From assembly GCA_937877625.1 (NCBI GenBank), contig CALFJG010000014.1, forward strand, positions 1 through 28,009: DNA of 28,009 bases. Direction: 5' to 3'. How positions within the stretch are numbered: the first letter of the stretch is position 1; each line of letters starts with the position of its first letter. A program made the position numbers and the translations under genes. Shown piece by piece: positions 8,205 to 16,194 of the stretch. The notes under the pieces were generated by a model. That model was not told the DNA's origin, made no database searches, and worked only from the letters and a program-made list of their open reading frames with translations. Source of the stretch: an uncultured Prevotellaceae bacterium (GTDB taxonomy: Bacteria; Bacteroidota; Bacteroidia; Bacteroidales; Bacteroidaceae).

Positions 8205-11114
8205 TTGAAGAAACTGCTCTACATATTGTTGGCAATGTTCGTTGCGCTAAATGCGTGGACGAGCCTTATAGGATATATGCCACAGCGCAAGACAGCCAAC
8301 GCTCCAAACGAAGCCACGGTAGATGCCGCTACCACGAAAAACGCCACGACACGCCCGGCATTTCTTCCCCCAGCCCCTATCGACTCCTTGCCCGACTCGG
8401 CACTTAACGCCAACGACTCAGTATATTTTGCCCGCCTCGGCGAACGGCTCAATGCTGTACCCGACACCCTGCGCCCACATCTTAACGACACTACCGCACA
8501 AGCAATAGACACTATACCCGACGACAGCTTAAAGAAAAAACGAGAAGCAGGCATTGAAGCCCCTGTTCACTACACGGCAAGCGACTCAATGGTCTATGAT
8601 GCCGAAACGGGACTAATCTATCTCTACGGCAAGGCAAATGTGAAGTACCAAAATATGGAACTTGATGCTGCTGCCATACGTATGAATATGGATAGTAGTA
8701 CGGTATATGCCCTTCCTGAACTTGACACCTCGGGCGAACTAACCGAGAAGCCCACCTTTCGTCAAGGGGACGACGAATATGTGAGCGAGGAAATGGCTTT
8801 CAACTTTAAGACAAAGCGTGGTTTTATTCAGCATGTCAATACCACACAAGGCAACGGCTATGTACAGAGTATGGAGAGCAAACGCGACAGCGATGGCGTG
8901 GTATATATGAAGCGTGGCACTTATACCACCTGCGATGCCGAACACCCTCATTTCTACATTGCTCTGACGCGCGCTAAACTACGTCCGGGAAAAGATGTCG
9001 TTTTTGGTCCCGCATATCTTGTGGTGGCAGACGTACCCCTACCTTTGGCGATTCCATATGGTTTCTTCCCTTTCAACAAGAAATATAGTTCCGGATTTAT
9101 TATGCCGAGTTACGGCGATGAAACCGCGCGTGGTTTTTATCTGCGCGATGGTGGCTACTACTTTGCAATCAACGACCGTATGGACTTACGTGTTACGGGA
9201 GAGATTTATACCAAAGGCTCGTGGGGGCTCAACTTTGAAACAAACTACCGTAAACGTTACCGCTACAACGGTAATTTCTTCTTCTCTTATCTCAACACCG
9301 TGGAGGGCGAACGCAATATGCCCGACTACAGTGTTACCAAGAGTTTGAAACTACAGTGGTCGCACACGAAAGACCCTAAAGCCTCACCCAATACCACATT
9401 CTCTGCGCGCGTAAACTTTGCCTCAGAGAGTTACGAACGGAGCAACCTCACATCAATGTACAACCCGCTCTCTTACACACAAAGTACACGCTCCAGTGCT
9501 ATTTCATATAGTCATTCCTTTCCTAATATAGGCTTGTCGCTCTCGCTCTCCACAAACCTCACACAAAATATGCGCGATTCTACCGTCGCGATGACATTGC
9601 CTGACTTAAGCATTTCGCTGGCACGCTTTTATCCGTTTCGACGAAAGAACCAAACGGGGCGCGAGCGGTGGTACGAAAAAATCAGCCTCTCCTATACAGG
9701 AAACCTCTCTAACTCTATCAATACACACGAAGACCAACTTCTTCACTCCAACCTTATAAAAGATTGGCGTAACGGTATGCAACATCGTATCCCTATCGAT
9801 GCCACATTCCAGCTCTTCAAATACATCAATATATCGCCCGCTATTTCTCTGCGAGACATTATGTACACCAATAGAATAATGCGCTCGTGGGACACAGATA
9901 ATCAGCGCGAAATCGCTGATACTGTTTACGGCTTCTACAACTTATATGACTGGAATGTATCTGTTTCGGCAAACACCACGCTATATGGTATGTATAAGCC
10001 CCTACCGTTCTTCTTCGGAAAGAAGATTATTGCTATTCGCCACGTTGTCAAGCCCACTGTCTCTTTTAGTTACGCACCCGACTTCACCACCTCTGCCTAC
10101 GGCTATCAAGACAGTTACGTTCGCACCGATGCCAATGGCGAGACATCTACCGTGACATACTCACCTTATCAGAATGGTATTTACGGGTATCCCTCAAGCA
10201 CAAAACAAGGCCTCGTGTCTTTCTCTCTCTCCAACAATTTAGAGATGAAGGTACGCAGCGAGCGCGACAGCACCGGCGAGCGCAAAATATCGCTCATTGA
10301 CGAGCTCTATGGCTCACTATCGTACAACTTAGCGGCAAAGGTACGTCCGTGGAGTAACCTCAGCACGCGCCTGCGACTCAAACTCTCAAAGAGTTACACA
10401 TTCTCGTTGGCTGCCGTCTTTGCCACTTATGCCTATGCCTTTAATGAGAAAGGACAAGTAGTAGTGAGCGACCGCACGGAATGGAGCTACGGACGCTTTG
10501 GACGCTTTCAGGGTATGTCGCAGAGCATCTCCTATACGCTCAATCCGGAAAAAATCAATCGCTTTTGGAATTGGATTACCGGACACGGCGATCGCAACAA
10601 GACTGCCGCAAACAGCAAAGCTACACAAAACGACCAAGAAACAGACGATGTAGAATCGAACCTCGACCCCGAACTACGCCAAGGTCAGCAAAGACAAGTA
10701 AAGAAAGTGAAAGCCAGTGTGGACGAGGATGGTTATCTGTCTTTCTCTATTCCTTGGAGCCTCTCATTTAGTTATGGTATCACAATGTTTGAAGACCGCT
10801 CCAAACCCATCAATACCCGCACAATGCGCTATCCTTATGGTTTTACACAAACGCTGAACTGCAATGGCTACATTCGTTTAAGCGATGGCTGGAATATCAA
10901 TTTCTCAAGCGGCTACGATTTCAACTACCACAAACTCTCTATGACTACCGCGAGTTTAGCACGCGACCTCCACTGCTTCGAAATGTCGGCCAATGTGGTG
11001 CTACGTCCGTTCACCAGTTTCAACTTCACCTTCCGAGCAAAAGCCAACGAACTTACCGATGCCCTAAAATGGGACAAGCGCAGTTCGTATAGTAGCAATA
11101 TAGAATGGTATTAA
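8205..11114 (+). CDS. lptD: LPS assembly outer-membrane protein LptD (Bacteroidota type)
   Basis: The outer-membrane translocon subunit that inserts lipopolysaccharide into the outer leaflet. The mature protein has an OstA/LptA-like jellyroll near the N-terminus (YDAETGLIYLYGKANVKYQNMELDAAAI) followed by the long C-terminal beta-barrel region, with FGPAYLVVADVPLPLAIPYGFFPF and SSGFIMPSYGDE typical of the family, and it ends in an aromatic residue (IEWY). The open frame extends to an ATG at 8040, but a signal peptide (KKLLYILLAMFVALNAW) begins only at TTG 8205, preceded by GGAAAG, and a promoter-like sequence lies at 8113-8143. From the TTG the protein has 969 residues. A low-complexity Asn/Gln/Asp-rich loop lies about 170 residues before the C-terminus. 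A lipoprotein gene follows closely. Confidence 0.88.
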   Translation: MKKLLYILLAMFVALNAWTSLIGYMPQRKTANAPNEATVDAATTKNATTRPAFLPPAPIDSLPDSALNANDSVYFARLGERLNAVPDTLRPHLNDTTAQAIDTIPDDSLKKKREAGIEAPVHYTASDSMVYDAETGLIYLYGKANVKYQNMELDAAAIRMNMDSSTVYALPELDTSGELTEKPTFRQGDDEYVSEEMAFNFKTKRGFIQHVNTTQGNGYVQSMESKRDSDGVVYMKRGTYTTCDAEHPHFYIALTRAKLRPGKDVVFGPAYLVVADVPLPLAIPYGFFPFNKKYSSGFIMPSYGDETARGFYLRDGGYYFAINDRMDLRVTGEIYTKGSWGLNFETNYRKRYRYNGNFFFSYLNTVEGERNMPDYSVTKSLKLQWSHTKDPKASPNTTFSARVNFASESYERSNLTSMYNPLSYTQSTRSSAISYSHSFPNIGLSLSLSTNLTQNMRDSTVAMTLPDLSISLARFYPFRRKNQTGRERWYEKISLSYTGNLSNSINTHEDQLLHSNLIKDWRNGMQHRIPIDATFQLFKYINISPAISLRDIMYTNRIMRSWDTDNQREIADTVYGFYNLYDWNVSVSANTTLYGMYKPLPFFFGKKIIAIRHVVKPTVSFSYAPDFTTSAYGYQDSYVRTDANGETSTVTYSPYQNGIYGYPSSTKQGLVSFSLSNNLEMKVRSERDSTGERKISLIDELYGSLSYNLAAKVRPWSNLSTRLRLKLSKSYTFSLAAVFATYAYAFNEKGQVVVSDRTEWSYGRFGRFQGMSQSISYTLNPEKINRFWNWITGHGDRNKTAANSKATQNDQETDDVESNLDPELRQGQQRQVKKVKASVDEDGYLSFSIPWSLSFSYGITMFEDRSKPINTRTMRYPYGFTQTLNCNGYIRLSDGWNINFSSGYDFNYHKLSMTTASLARDLHCFEMSANVVLRPFTSFNFTFRAKANELTDALKWDKRSSYSSNIEWY

Positions 11115-11131
11115 ATCAACAACCTCTAATA

Positions 11132-11854
11132 ATGAAAAAACTCCTTTTGGCAACCCTCTTGGGTGTATTGAGCCTTACAGCATGTGAGAGCGAAAACGAA
11201 TTTCATCAGACATCATTTGACAAGAGTGGGATTGTGATGTACGCCGACCAAGTGGTTGATAGCGTGTTACTGTTCTACTCCGACAACTGGACGGCTACAC
11301 TTGCCGATGGTAGTTGGGTGAACCTGCTTAGCGTCACAAAAAACGATCAAGGCACGATTGTTTCTTCTGAAAAGGTGGGAATGCTCAGTGGCACTTCACA
11401 GAAAGATGCACTTTTGATTTCTACTCCGATTTATGTTACAGCCGAGCCCAACGCTACAGGTGTTATGCGTTATGCCACGCTCAACGTATCAAGCCACGAA
11501 AATGCTTCTATTATGATTACACAACTCCCAATGCTCAACGTCACCTATCCCTACTATCGCTTCAAAGAAGGGACTGAGATTAGCAGTGAGAATCTTATTT
11601 ATGAAGACGACCTCGTGGCAAGTTCTACGGAAGGCAAGGTGATTTGTACGATATATCGCGAGGGTGCCACACTTACATCCGATGCTGCGTGGTGTACACC
11701 CGAAATATCCGATCTAAGCGTTGGAACAAACACTATCATGCTTATCTTAGAGCCAAACACCACCCCCTTGCTGCGTACAGCCACACTCACGCTCACCAGC
11801 GGCGGTGTAAGTATGCCTATCACCATCAACCAGGCTGGAAAAATAGATGATTAA
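11132..11854 (+). CDS. Secreted lipoprotein with BACON-like domains
   Basis: A 240-residue lipoprotein: MKKLLLATLLGVLSLTAC is a lipoprotein signal peptide with lipobox LTAC, cleaved before Cys18. Two beta-sandwich repeats follow (about residues 30-125 and 130-238), each ending in a strand like SIMITQLP or SMPITINQAG, the typical close of BACON domains, which often bind glycans or proteins at the Bacteroidota cell surface. The frame is open to an ATG at 11105 inside the end of lptD, but the ATG at 11132 fits the signal peptide, leaving 17 bp after lptD. The two genes are therefore probably one transcript. Whether it assists LptD or is merely co-transcribed cannot be told. It is followed by a large hairpin terminator. 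Confidence 0.75.
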   Translation: MKKLLLATLLGVLSLTACESENEFHQTSFDKSGIVMYADQVVDSVLLFYSDNWTATLADGSWVNLLSVTKNDQGTIVSSEKVGMLSGTSQKDALLISTPIYVTAEPNATGVMRYATLNVSSHENASIMITQLPMLNVTYPYYRFKEGTEISSENLIYEDDLVASSTEGKVICTIYREGATLTSDAAWCTPEISDLSVGTNTIMLILEPNTTPLLRTATLTLTSGGVSMPITINQAGKIDD

Positions 11855-11860
11855 ACCTCG

Positions 11861-11978
11861 AAAACGCCTACAAGATGGAGTTCGTCTTCGACAGACTTTT
11901 TCTCGCCAAGGCAAAGCTGAAACAAGTTTCGCTTTGCACTCCTGGCTTAACGAAAAAGTTCATCTTGTAGGCGTTTTT
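11861..11978. terminator. Long hairpin between convergent genes, probable bidirectional terminator
   Basis: The 17-nt arms 11861-11877 and 11961-11977 are perfectly complementary (AAAACGCCTACAAGATG on the left). They carry A-rich and T-rich ends, so each strand finishes with a stem followed by TTTT. The interior folds further: ACTTTTT (11895-11901) with AAAAAGT (11953-11959), and GCAAAGCTGAAAC with GTTTCGCTTTGC around 11924. It sits between the convergent lipoprotein and CBM9-like genes, the expected place for a two-way terminator, but is much longer than usual. Confidence 0.75.
11883..11944 (+). repeat. Non-coding repeat, copy A
   Basis: This 62-bp stretch inside the long hairpin resembles 17480-17541. 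Shared blocks, in order, are CGTCTT, GACAGACTTTT, CTCGC, a region that folds back on itself, and TTTGCAC followed by TCCTG. No function is recognised. It may be a mobile repeat or a structured RNA. Confidence 0.6.
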
Positions 11979-11987
11979 GCTTAAGTG

Positions 11988-13076
11988 TTATTTCTCAATG
12001 CGGAAATATCCAAGATTATCTAAGATAAGTGTACGCTCGCCTCGCTTGAGCCAAAGTTCAAAACCATGAGGGGTAGCTGCCACGCCCAGTTCAGGTTCTA
12101 CCGTTCCCACAACGTTTGAAATGGCGGGCAGTAAGGCAGGGCGTATCATCTGCCAGTCGTCTTCTGTTAAACCAAATTCTTCAAGCGAGCCAAAATATCG
12201 CTGTTGGGATGCCCAAGCATCTTGTTGTGCATAAAAGAGCATCCAAAGGAAACGATAGTCATCGGGGAGGTAAGATATTAGCGGTTCGTTCGAGCGACGC
12301 TGTTGGAGAGGGTCGCCTGCAAAAAACACATAACCCCATCGTTCAGGCATGTGGATATCAACTACTCCCGTAGGAGACCACACCCAGTTTTCTTCTGGGC
12401 CACCATTTTTCAACCACTCTACGCGCGAAAAGTTCATACGCCATATTCGACTCTGCTTAAGCGCATCGCTGAAATCTACCGATAGAGCCTTATGCGGAAT
12501 AGCCATTTCAAGAGTCCAACAGGTGTCAGTGTCAATACTGTCGGAAATAGTACCGCTAACCTTCACCGCAGACTGTAGCCCCGGGCAGTTCCAAGCAGAG
12601 AAGAAGTGTCCGCCGCTGCGATAAGGATACGACATCTGCAAGTCTAGCAGCGTACCGAGAGCGTTAATTTCTATCTCATAATAGTTTAGCCCGTCACCAT
12701 CTGGGTCAAGGAATACTTCAAAGTCGTTCTCGTGCCACACTATGTCGTCGCGTTGAGCAATCGTTGCGGTTATATAAGGCTCTGTTAGTCGTGCCGACAC
12801 ATAAAGATTGTCGTAGTCCCAAAGCAAACGTATCTCCGTGGGAAGTGTCGGCTCTGGAAAGACAGATGAACGAATGTCATGCAAAGAAGAAATACACGTT
12901 GCCTGATGCCAAACGTCATCGCTTAAGTCTCCGTCAATGAGCGGTGCTTGAGCCGTGTATGAACAATGATATAGCAGCGGAGCTGTTAGGCGGTCGGCAT
13001 ATTTTTCGCGCAGAGATTGCGCAAAAACACTTTGTAAACAAAGAGAAGAGAATAAAAGGAATGAACGGATCTTCAT
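11988..13076 (-). CDS. Secreted CBM9-like carbohydrate-binding protein
   Basis: A 362-residue protein with a signal peptide (residues 1-19, ending VFA-Q). Residues about 40-250 match the family-9-like carbohydrate-binding fold: an APLIDGDLSDDVWHQA opening, the LWDYDNLYVSARL strand, DIVWHENDFEVFLDPDGDGLNYYEIEINALGTLLDL and later WTLEMAIPHKAL. The conserved acidic and Asn residues of the calcium/ligand region are present. The C-terminal ~100 residues are family specific. Proteins of this sort are exported and are thought to bind glycans; no catalytic domain is seen. It lies downstream of the S9 peptidase gene on the same strand with a 150-bp gap containing direct repeats, so it may have its own promoter. 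Confidence 0.8.
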   Translation of the reverse strand: MKIRSFLLFSSLCLQSVFAQSLREKYADRLTAPLLYHCSYTAQAPLIDGDLSDDVWHQATCISSLHDIRSSVFPEPTLPTEIRLLWDYDNLYVSARLTEPYITATIAQRDDIVWHENDFEVFLDPDGDGLNYYEIEINALGTLLDLQMSYPYRSGGHFFSAWNCPGLQSAVKVSGTISDSIDTDTCWTLEMAIPHKALSVDFSDALKQSRIWRMNFSRVEWLKNGGPEENWVWSPTGVVDIHMPERWGYVFFAGDPLQQRRSNEPLISYLPDDYRFLWMLFYAQQDAWASQQRYFGSLEEFGLTEDDWQMIRPALLPAISNVVGTVEPELGVAATPHGFELWLKRGERTLILDNLGYFRIEK

Positions 13077-13138
13077 TGAGGTTTGTGTTTAGATGTTTCG
13101 CGCTGGTAAGCGACGGAGGATTAACAAGAAATTCAATA

Positions 13139-13170
13139 TGGTGCGTTTTATATTGTGGTGCGTTTTATAT
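13139..13170. repeat. 15-bp direct repeat, 17-bp period, upstream of CBM9-like gene
   Basis: TGGTGCGTTTTATAT occurs at 13139-13153 and again at 13156-13170. The two copies sit 63-95 bp upstream of the CBM9-like start, where a regulator could bind. No known operator is recognised and no consensus promoter was found in 13077-13226. Confidence 0.7.
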
Positions 13171-13198
13171 CGTACAACACAAAGCATCTCTTTTCCAG

Positions 13199-13215
13199 CC
13201 TAATTATTGATTAGG
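13199..13215 (-). terminator. Small hairpin after the S9 peptidase gene
   Basis: CCTAAT (13199-13204) pairs with ATTAGG (13210-13215) around a 5-nt loop, 11 bp after the peptidase stop. There is no T-run on the minus strand after the stem, so it could be only a weak terminator or 3' processing signal. Confidence 0.3.
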
Positions 13216-13226
13216 GGTTTAACTAT

Positions 13227-15740
13227 TCACTCTTTGTGAACGCCAAAATCATCGTTGGGAAAGAGTTCGTTCCACCACTCTGTTTGATCTTTAAGATGGT
13301 AGGCAAACCAAGCGAAGATAGCCTCTTGCCAAAGAGTTTGTTTCTTAGCATTGGTCACGACGTGGTTCTCACCATCCACCTGTACAAAACTGACTGGGCG
13401 TCCTAAGATACGCAAGGCGGTGAACATTTGCTGGCTCTCATTGGTAGGCACATTGGTATCTGCGGTGCCATGAAGCAGGAGAAGCGGCGTATGAATTTTG
13501 TCTGCATTGAAGAGCGGCGACTGGCTCGTGTAGAGCGTAGGATTGTTCCACGGATACTGTCCGAACTGTGCCACTTGTCCGTAGGTATAGCCCCAATAGC
13601 CGCCACCCCAATAAGAGGCGATGTTACTGATGCCGGCATGACTGATAGCCGTGTGGAAGAGATCTGTTTGTGTAAGCAGATACTGCGTCATAAACCCTCC
13701 GTAACTTGCACCTATACACCCTATGCGCTCAGCGTTGATATACGGATGAGCCTGGCAGAAAGCGCGCGTGCCTTCTATGATATCGGTGGCAGACTCGCGC
13801 CCCCAAGTTCCTACGTGGCGTGCGGCGAACGCTTGGCTAAAGCCTATCGCACCGCTCGGCTCTACAACATACACCACATAGCCCTGGGCAGCGAGGACGG
13901 TGAAAGGATAGAGAAACTCAAAAGTCTTATACGTGGGCGTACAACCGCCGTAATAGTACACGATAAGCGGATACTTCTTCGTAGCGTCGAAATTGGCGGG
14001 GAGATAGTAAAAACCCGTAATGCTGTCGCCGCGAGAGGAGCGGAACTTCCAGTCGTGGCATATGCCAAGGGCTACGTCCATATATATGCTATCAAAACAC
14101 ACCTCTCCTACACGCTCTGTTCGCACCTGGGTCTTATCGCCCAGGGTGGCTACGAAGCAGTCACGCGAACGCTCTCCGCTTTGTCCATAGAATACACAAG
14201 TGGGTTTCTCACCATCAAGCTGTATGCTCACTCGTTGAAGTAACGAACAAGGCAGGTCGTAGCGCAAGCGTTTACCACTCTTGGTGTTGAGCCGCCAAAG
14301 GGAACGACCATAACTCTCTGTAGCGGTGAGATATACGTTATCGCCACTAAGCGGCACAATCACTTGGTCAACAGAGGCATTAAACTGCGAAAGAAGCGGT
14401 GTTGCGGTGTGCGTGGAGGGGTCGTAGCGAAAGAGGCGATAGTCGTACTCGTTGCCGTGCTGCCCCGATGCGAGTTCGCTACCGATACCTGCAAAAGCAT
14501 CAGGGGAGCCTTTTATCAAAAGCGAGCGGCCATCGGACGTGTATTGTGCAGAGGCAACGTAGGGTGTGTCACATAGCAGCGTATCTACCTTACCACTGTA
14601 AGCGTCCATCTCAAAGAGCGTCACGCGATTGAATGGTATGCGCTGCGGCTCCATTCGCGAGAAACTAAGAAGCAAACGCTGCCCATCGGGAGAGATGTCG
14701 CTCAGCAACACACTCTCGCGGCCAAACGTTAGGCGGCAAGTAGCACCCGTGCGCAAATCGTAGCGATAGAGTACGCCGCGCTTGCCCCAGTCAGACATAC
14801 GGTCGTCGGGCTGCTCTAAGCGCCGAAGCGAACCAGAAGAACTACGGCTTTCGTCTTGTTTCGTATATATGATATAGTCCTCGGTGGGGCTTAGTGTAAA
14901 ACGCTCGGTCGGCAATCCTTCTGCCACGATACGTTCCTCACCACTTGGAGTGCGATAGACGAGGCTAATCGACTTATTCCACATACGTGGATAATAGATA
15001 ACATCGCGCGTAGGTAGCCAGTGCCAATTTTTGCTCCCCATTTCGCGAGCGAGCGTACGCCCGCTATTTGTCTCGGTAAGCACAGTCCAATACTCCGCCG
15101 TACCCTCGGGCGACTGGTCGTAGTAGATTGTAATAAGGTATTTCCCTGAAGGCGACAGGCGCACATCGCCATAATGCCCACCCTCACGCATCGTCGATAG
15201 AGTCAGTGGGCGGAGGTCGCTCCGAGCAAGTACACAAAGCGCGGCAGCATGTTCACCCACCAGAGCCACATCAAACGTGTCGCGACGTGCGGTATCCACT
15301 TGGCAGAGTAAGCCTATCTCTGTCATTCCGGGCTTCAGCACTATCTCTCCCGTGTGTTTCTTCCCGTCAACAAAGACATTACTTCCTGTCAGATGACCCA
15401 AGAGAAGCCGTGCTTTCACATAACGCTCGGTACTCACACGAAACTTCAAAGCATAGAGTGCACCATGTACCGCATCGCCATAAAGCGGGTCGCCATAGTG
15501 AACGACCGCCTCGCCCTGTCGCTTCATAAACTGAAACGTAGCATTGAGGTTAATGAAATCTCTCGTATCCAGTGTCTGTCCGCCCATATTGGTCGTATCG
15601 GTTTTGTAAACGGGAAAAGATACTACGGGGGGAAGGACAATAGCCTCGGATACAAACACCGTGTCCTGTGGTATTGTAGCATTGGCACTGCCTATACCGA
15701 TAAGAAAAAAACTAAGAAGAGAAAAAGATAAGGAACGCAT
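13227..15740 (-). CDS. S9 family (prolyl oligopeptidase/DPP-like) secreted serine peptidase
   Basis: An 837-residue exported peptidase. A signal peptide covers about residues 1-21 (ending SANA). The middle part forms a beta-propeller-like region with repeated YDxRTG and SPDGQRLLLS type strands. The C-terminal alpha/beta-hydrolase domain carries the triad: Ser679 in GASYGG, Asp761 in HGTADTNVP and His793 in GENHVV. The YYYGGCTPTY oxyanion-side segment precedes it. S9 members cleave peptides, often after proline; the DPP-IV, prolyl oligopeptidase and acylaminoacyl-peptidase branches cannot be separated here. It is probably periplasmic. The ATG at 15738-15740 is supported by the signal peptide. 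The gap before it contains the second palindrome array. Confidence 0.9.
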   Translation of the reverse strand: MRSLSFSLLSFFLIGIGSANATIPQDTVFVSEAIVLPPVVSFPVYKTDTTNMGGQTLDTRDFINLNATFQFMKRQGEAVVHYGDPLYGDAVHGALYALKFRVSTERYVKARLLLGHLTGSNVFVDGKKHTGEIVLKPGMTEIGLLCQVDTARRDTFDVALVGEHAAALCVLARSDLRPLTLSTMREGGHYGDVRLSPSGKYLITIYYDQSPEGTAEYWTVLTETNSGRTLAREMGSKNWHWLPTRDVIYYPRMWNKSISLVYRTPSGEERIVAEGLPTERFTLSPTEDYIIYTKQDESRSSSGSLRRLEQPDDRMSDWGKRGVLYRYDLRTGATCRLTFGRESVLLSDISPDGQRLLLSFSRMEPQRIPFNRVTLFEMDAYSGKVDTLLCDTPYVASAQYTSDGRSLLIKGSPDAFAGIGSELASGQHGNEYDYRLFRYDPSTHTATPLLSQFNASVDQVIVPLSGDNVYLTATESYGRSLWRLNTKSGKRLRYDLPCSLLQRVSIQLDGEKPTCVFYGQSGERSRDCFVATLGDKTQVRTERVGEVCFDSIYMDVALGICHDWKFRSSRGDSITGFYYLPANFDATKKYPLIVYYYGGCTPTYKTFEFLYPFTVLAAQGYVVYVVEPSGAIGFSQAFAARHVGTWGRESATDIIEGTRAFCQAHPYINAERIGCIGASYGGFMTQYLLTQTDLFHTAISHAGISNIASYWGGGYWGYTYGQVAQFGQYPWNNPTLYTSQSPLFNADKIHTPLLLLHGTADTNVPTNESQQMFTALRILGRPVSFVQVDGENHVVTNAKKQTLWQEAIFAWFAYHLKDQTEWWNELFPNDDFGVHKE

Positions 15741-15851
15741 AGTTTTGGAAAGTATTTTCTACGAAATTGTCGCCTTACGGTGCTATGGGTAGTGTAATAC
15801 CACAAAGCAATAATGAGAATGTCCGACAAATTACAATAATAGTCCGACCGT

Positions 15852-15996
15852 GTTTAAACGTAGTCCGACCGTGTTTAAACGTAGTCCGAGGGGTTTTAAA
15901 CTCGAGTGCTTTGATTTCAAAATCAAAGGCGTTGATTTTAAAATCAAAGGCGTTGATTTTAAAATCAAAGCACTCGAGTTTAAAACCCCTCGGACT
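15852..15996. repeat. Second array of seven palindromic cores at exact 21-bp period
   Basis: Self-complementary cores (GTTTAAAC twice, GTTTTAAAC, GATTTCAAAATC, GATTTTAAAATC twice, then GTTTAAAAC) are centred at 15855.5, 15876.5, 15897.5, 15918.5, 15939.5, 15960.5 and 15981.5, so every step is 21 bp. In addition, 15883-15996 is a near-perfect palindrome of about 114 bp centred on the fifth core, with only four mismatched pairs. The array lies in the 454-bp gap between pgk and the S9 peptidase. The 21-bp step keeps a reading frame open on both strands, but the translations are only 7-residue repeats and no gene is proposed. The rest of the gap (15741-15851 and 15997-16194) holds a hairpin and a short tag, described separately. 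Confidence 0.9.
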
Positions 15997-16027
15997 ATGA
16001 TTATAATCCGTCCTATCTATTTTGCAT

Positions 16028-16059
16028 GCGAGCCGCGTGCGCTCCGACACGCGGCTCGC
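16028..16059. repeat. GC-rich hairpin with 12-bp perfect stem
   Basis: GCGAGCCGCGTG (16028-16039) pairs perfectly with CACGCGGCTCGC (16048-16059) around an 8-nt loop, 31 bp after the palindrome array. It could help end transcription from pgk, but neither strand has a T-run after the stem. Its loop region carries GTGCGCTCCG (16037-16046), which also occurs in the hairpin beside the first array (198-207). Confidence 0.8.
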
Positions 16060-16161
16060 CTGCTCACCCTGAAAGCACTATATAGGGCATACTTTTAAAA
16101 AACGGAAATAGATATGGCTATTTATAGGGGTTGAGGGGTGATTACATAATGCTTTCAAACT

Positions 16162-16177
16162 TTTAGCGGACAGCAAT
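16162..16177. repeat. 16-nt tag also present at 27906-27921
   Basis: TTTAGCGGACAGCAAT occurs here, 17 bp after the pgk stop, and again at 27906-27921 immediately after the stop of the partial gene at the right end. In both cases it lies on the same strand relative to the gene, within 20 bp of its stop. It may be a fragment of an insertion sequence end or a 3' element; it is not recognised. Confidence 0.6.
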
Positions 16178-16194
16178 AAATAGGCTTGGCGGTA

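Noticed and set aside
13428..14243. Long plus-strand frame opposite the S9 peptidase gene
   Set aside because: It is a shadow of the strongly supported peptidase on the other strand and has no recognisable features.
15775..16098. Open frames through the second palindrome array on both strands
   Set aside because: The 21-bp period keeps frames open by itself. The products are 7-residue repeats (FDFKINA-like) with no signal, domain or start context.
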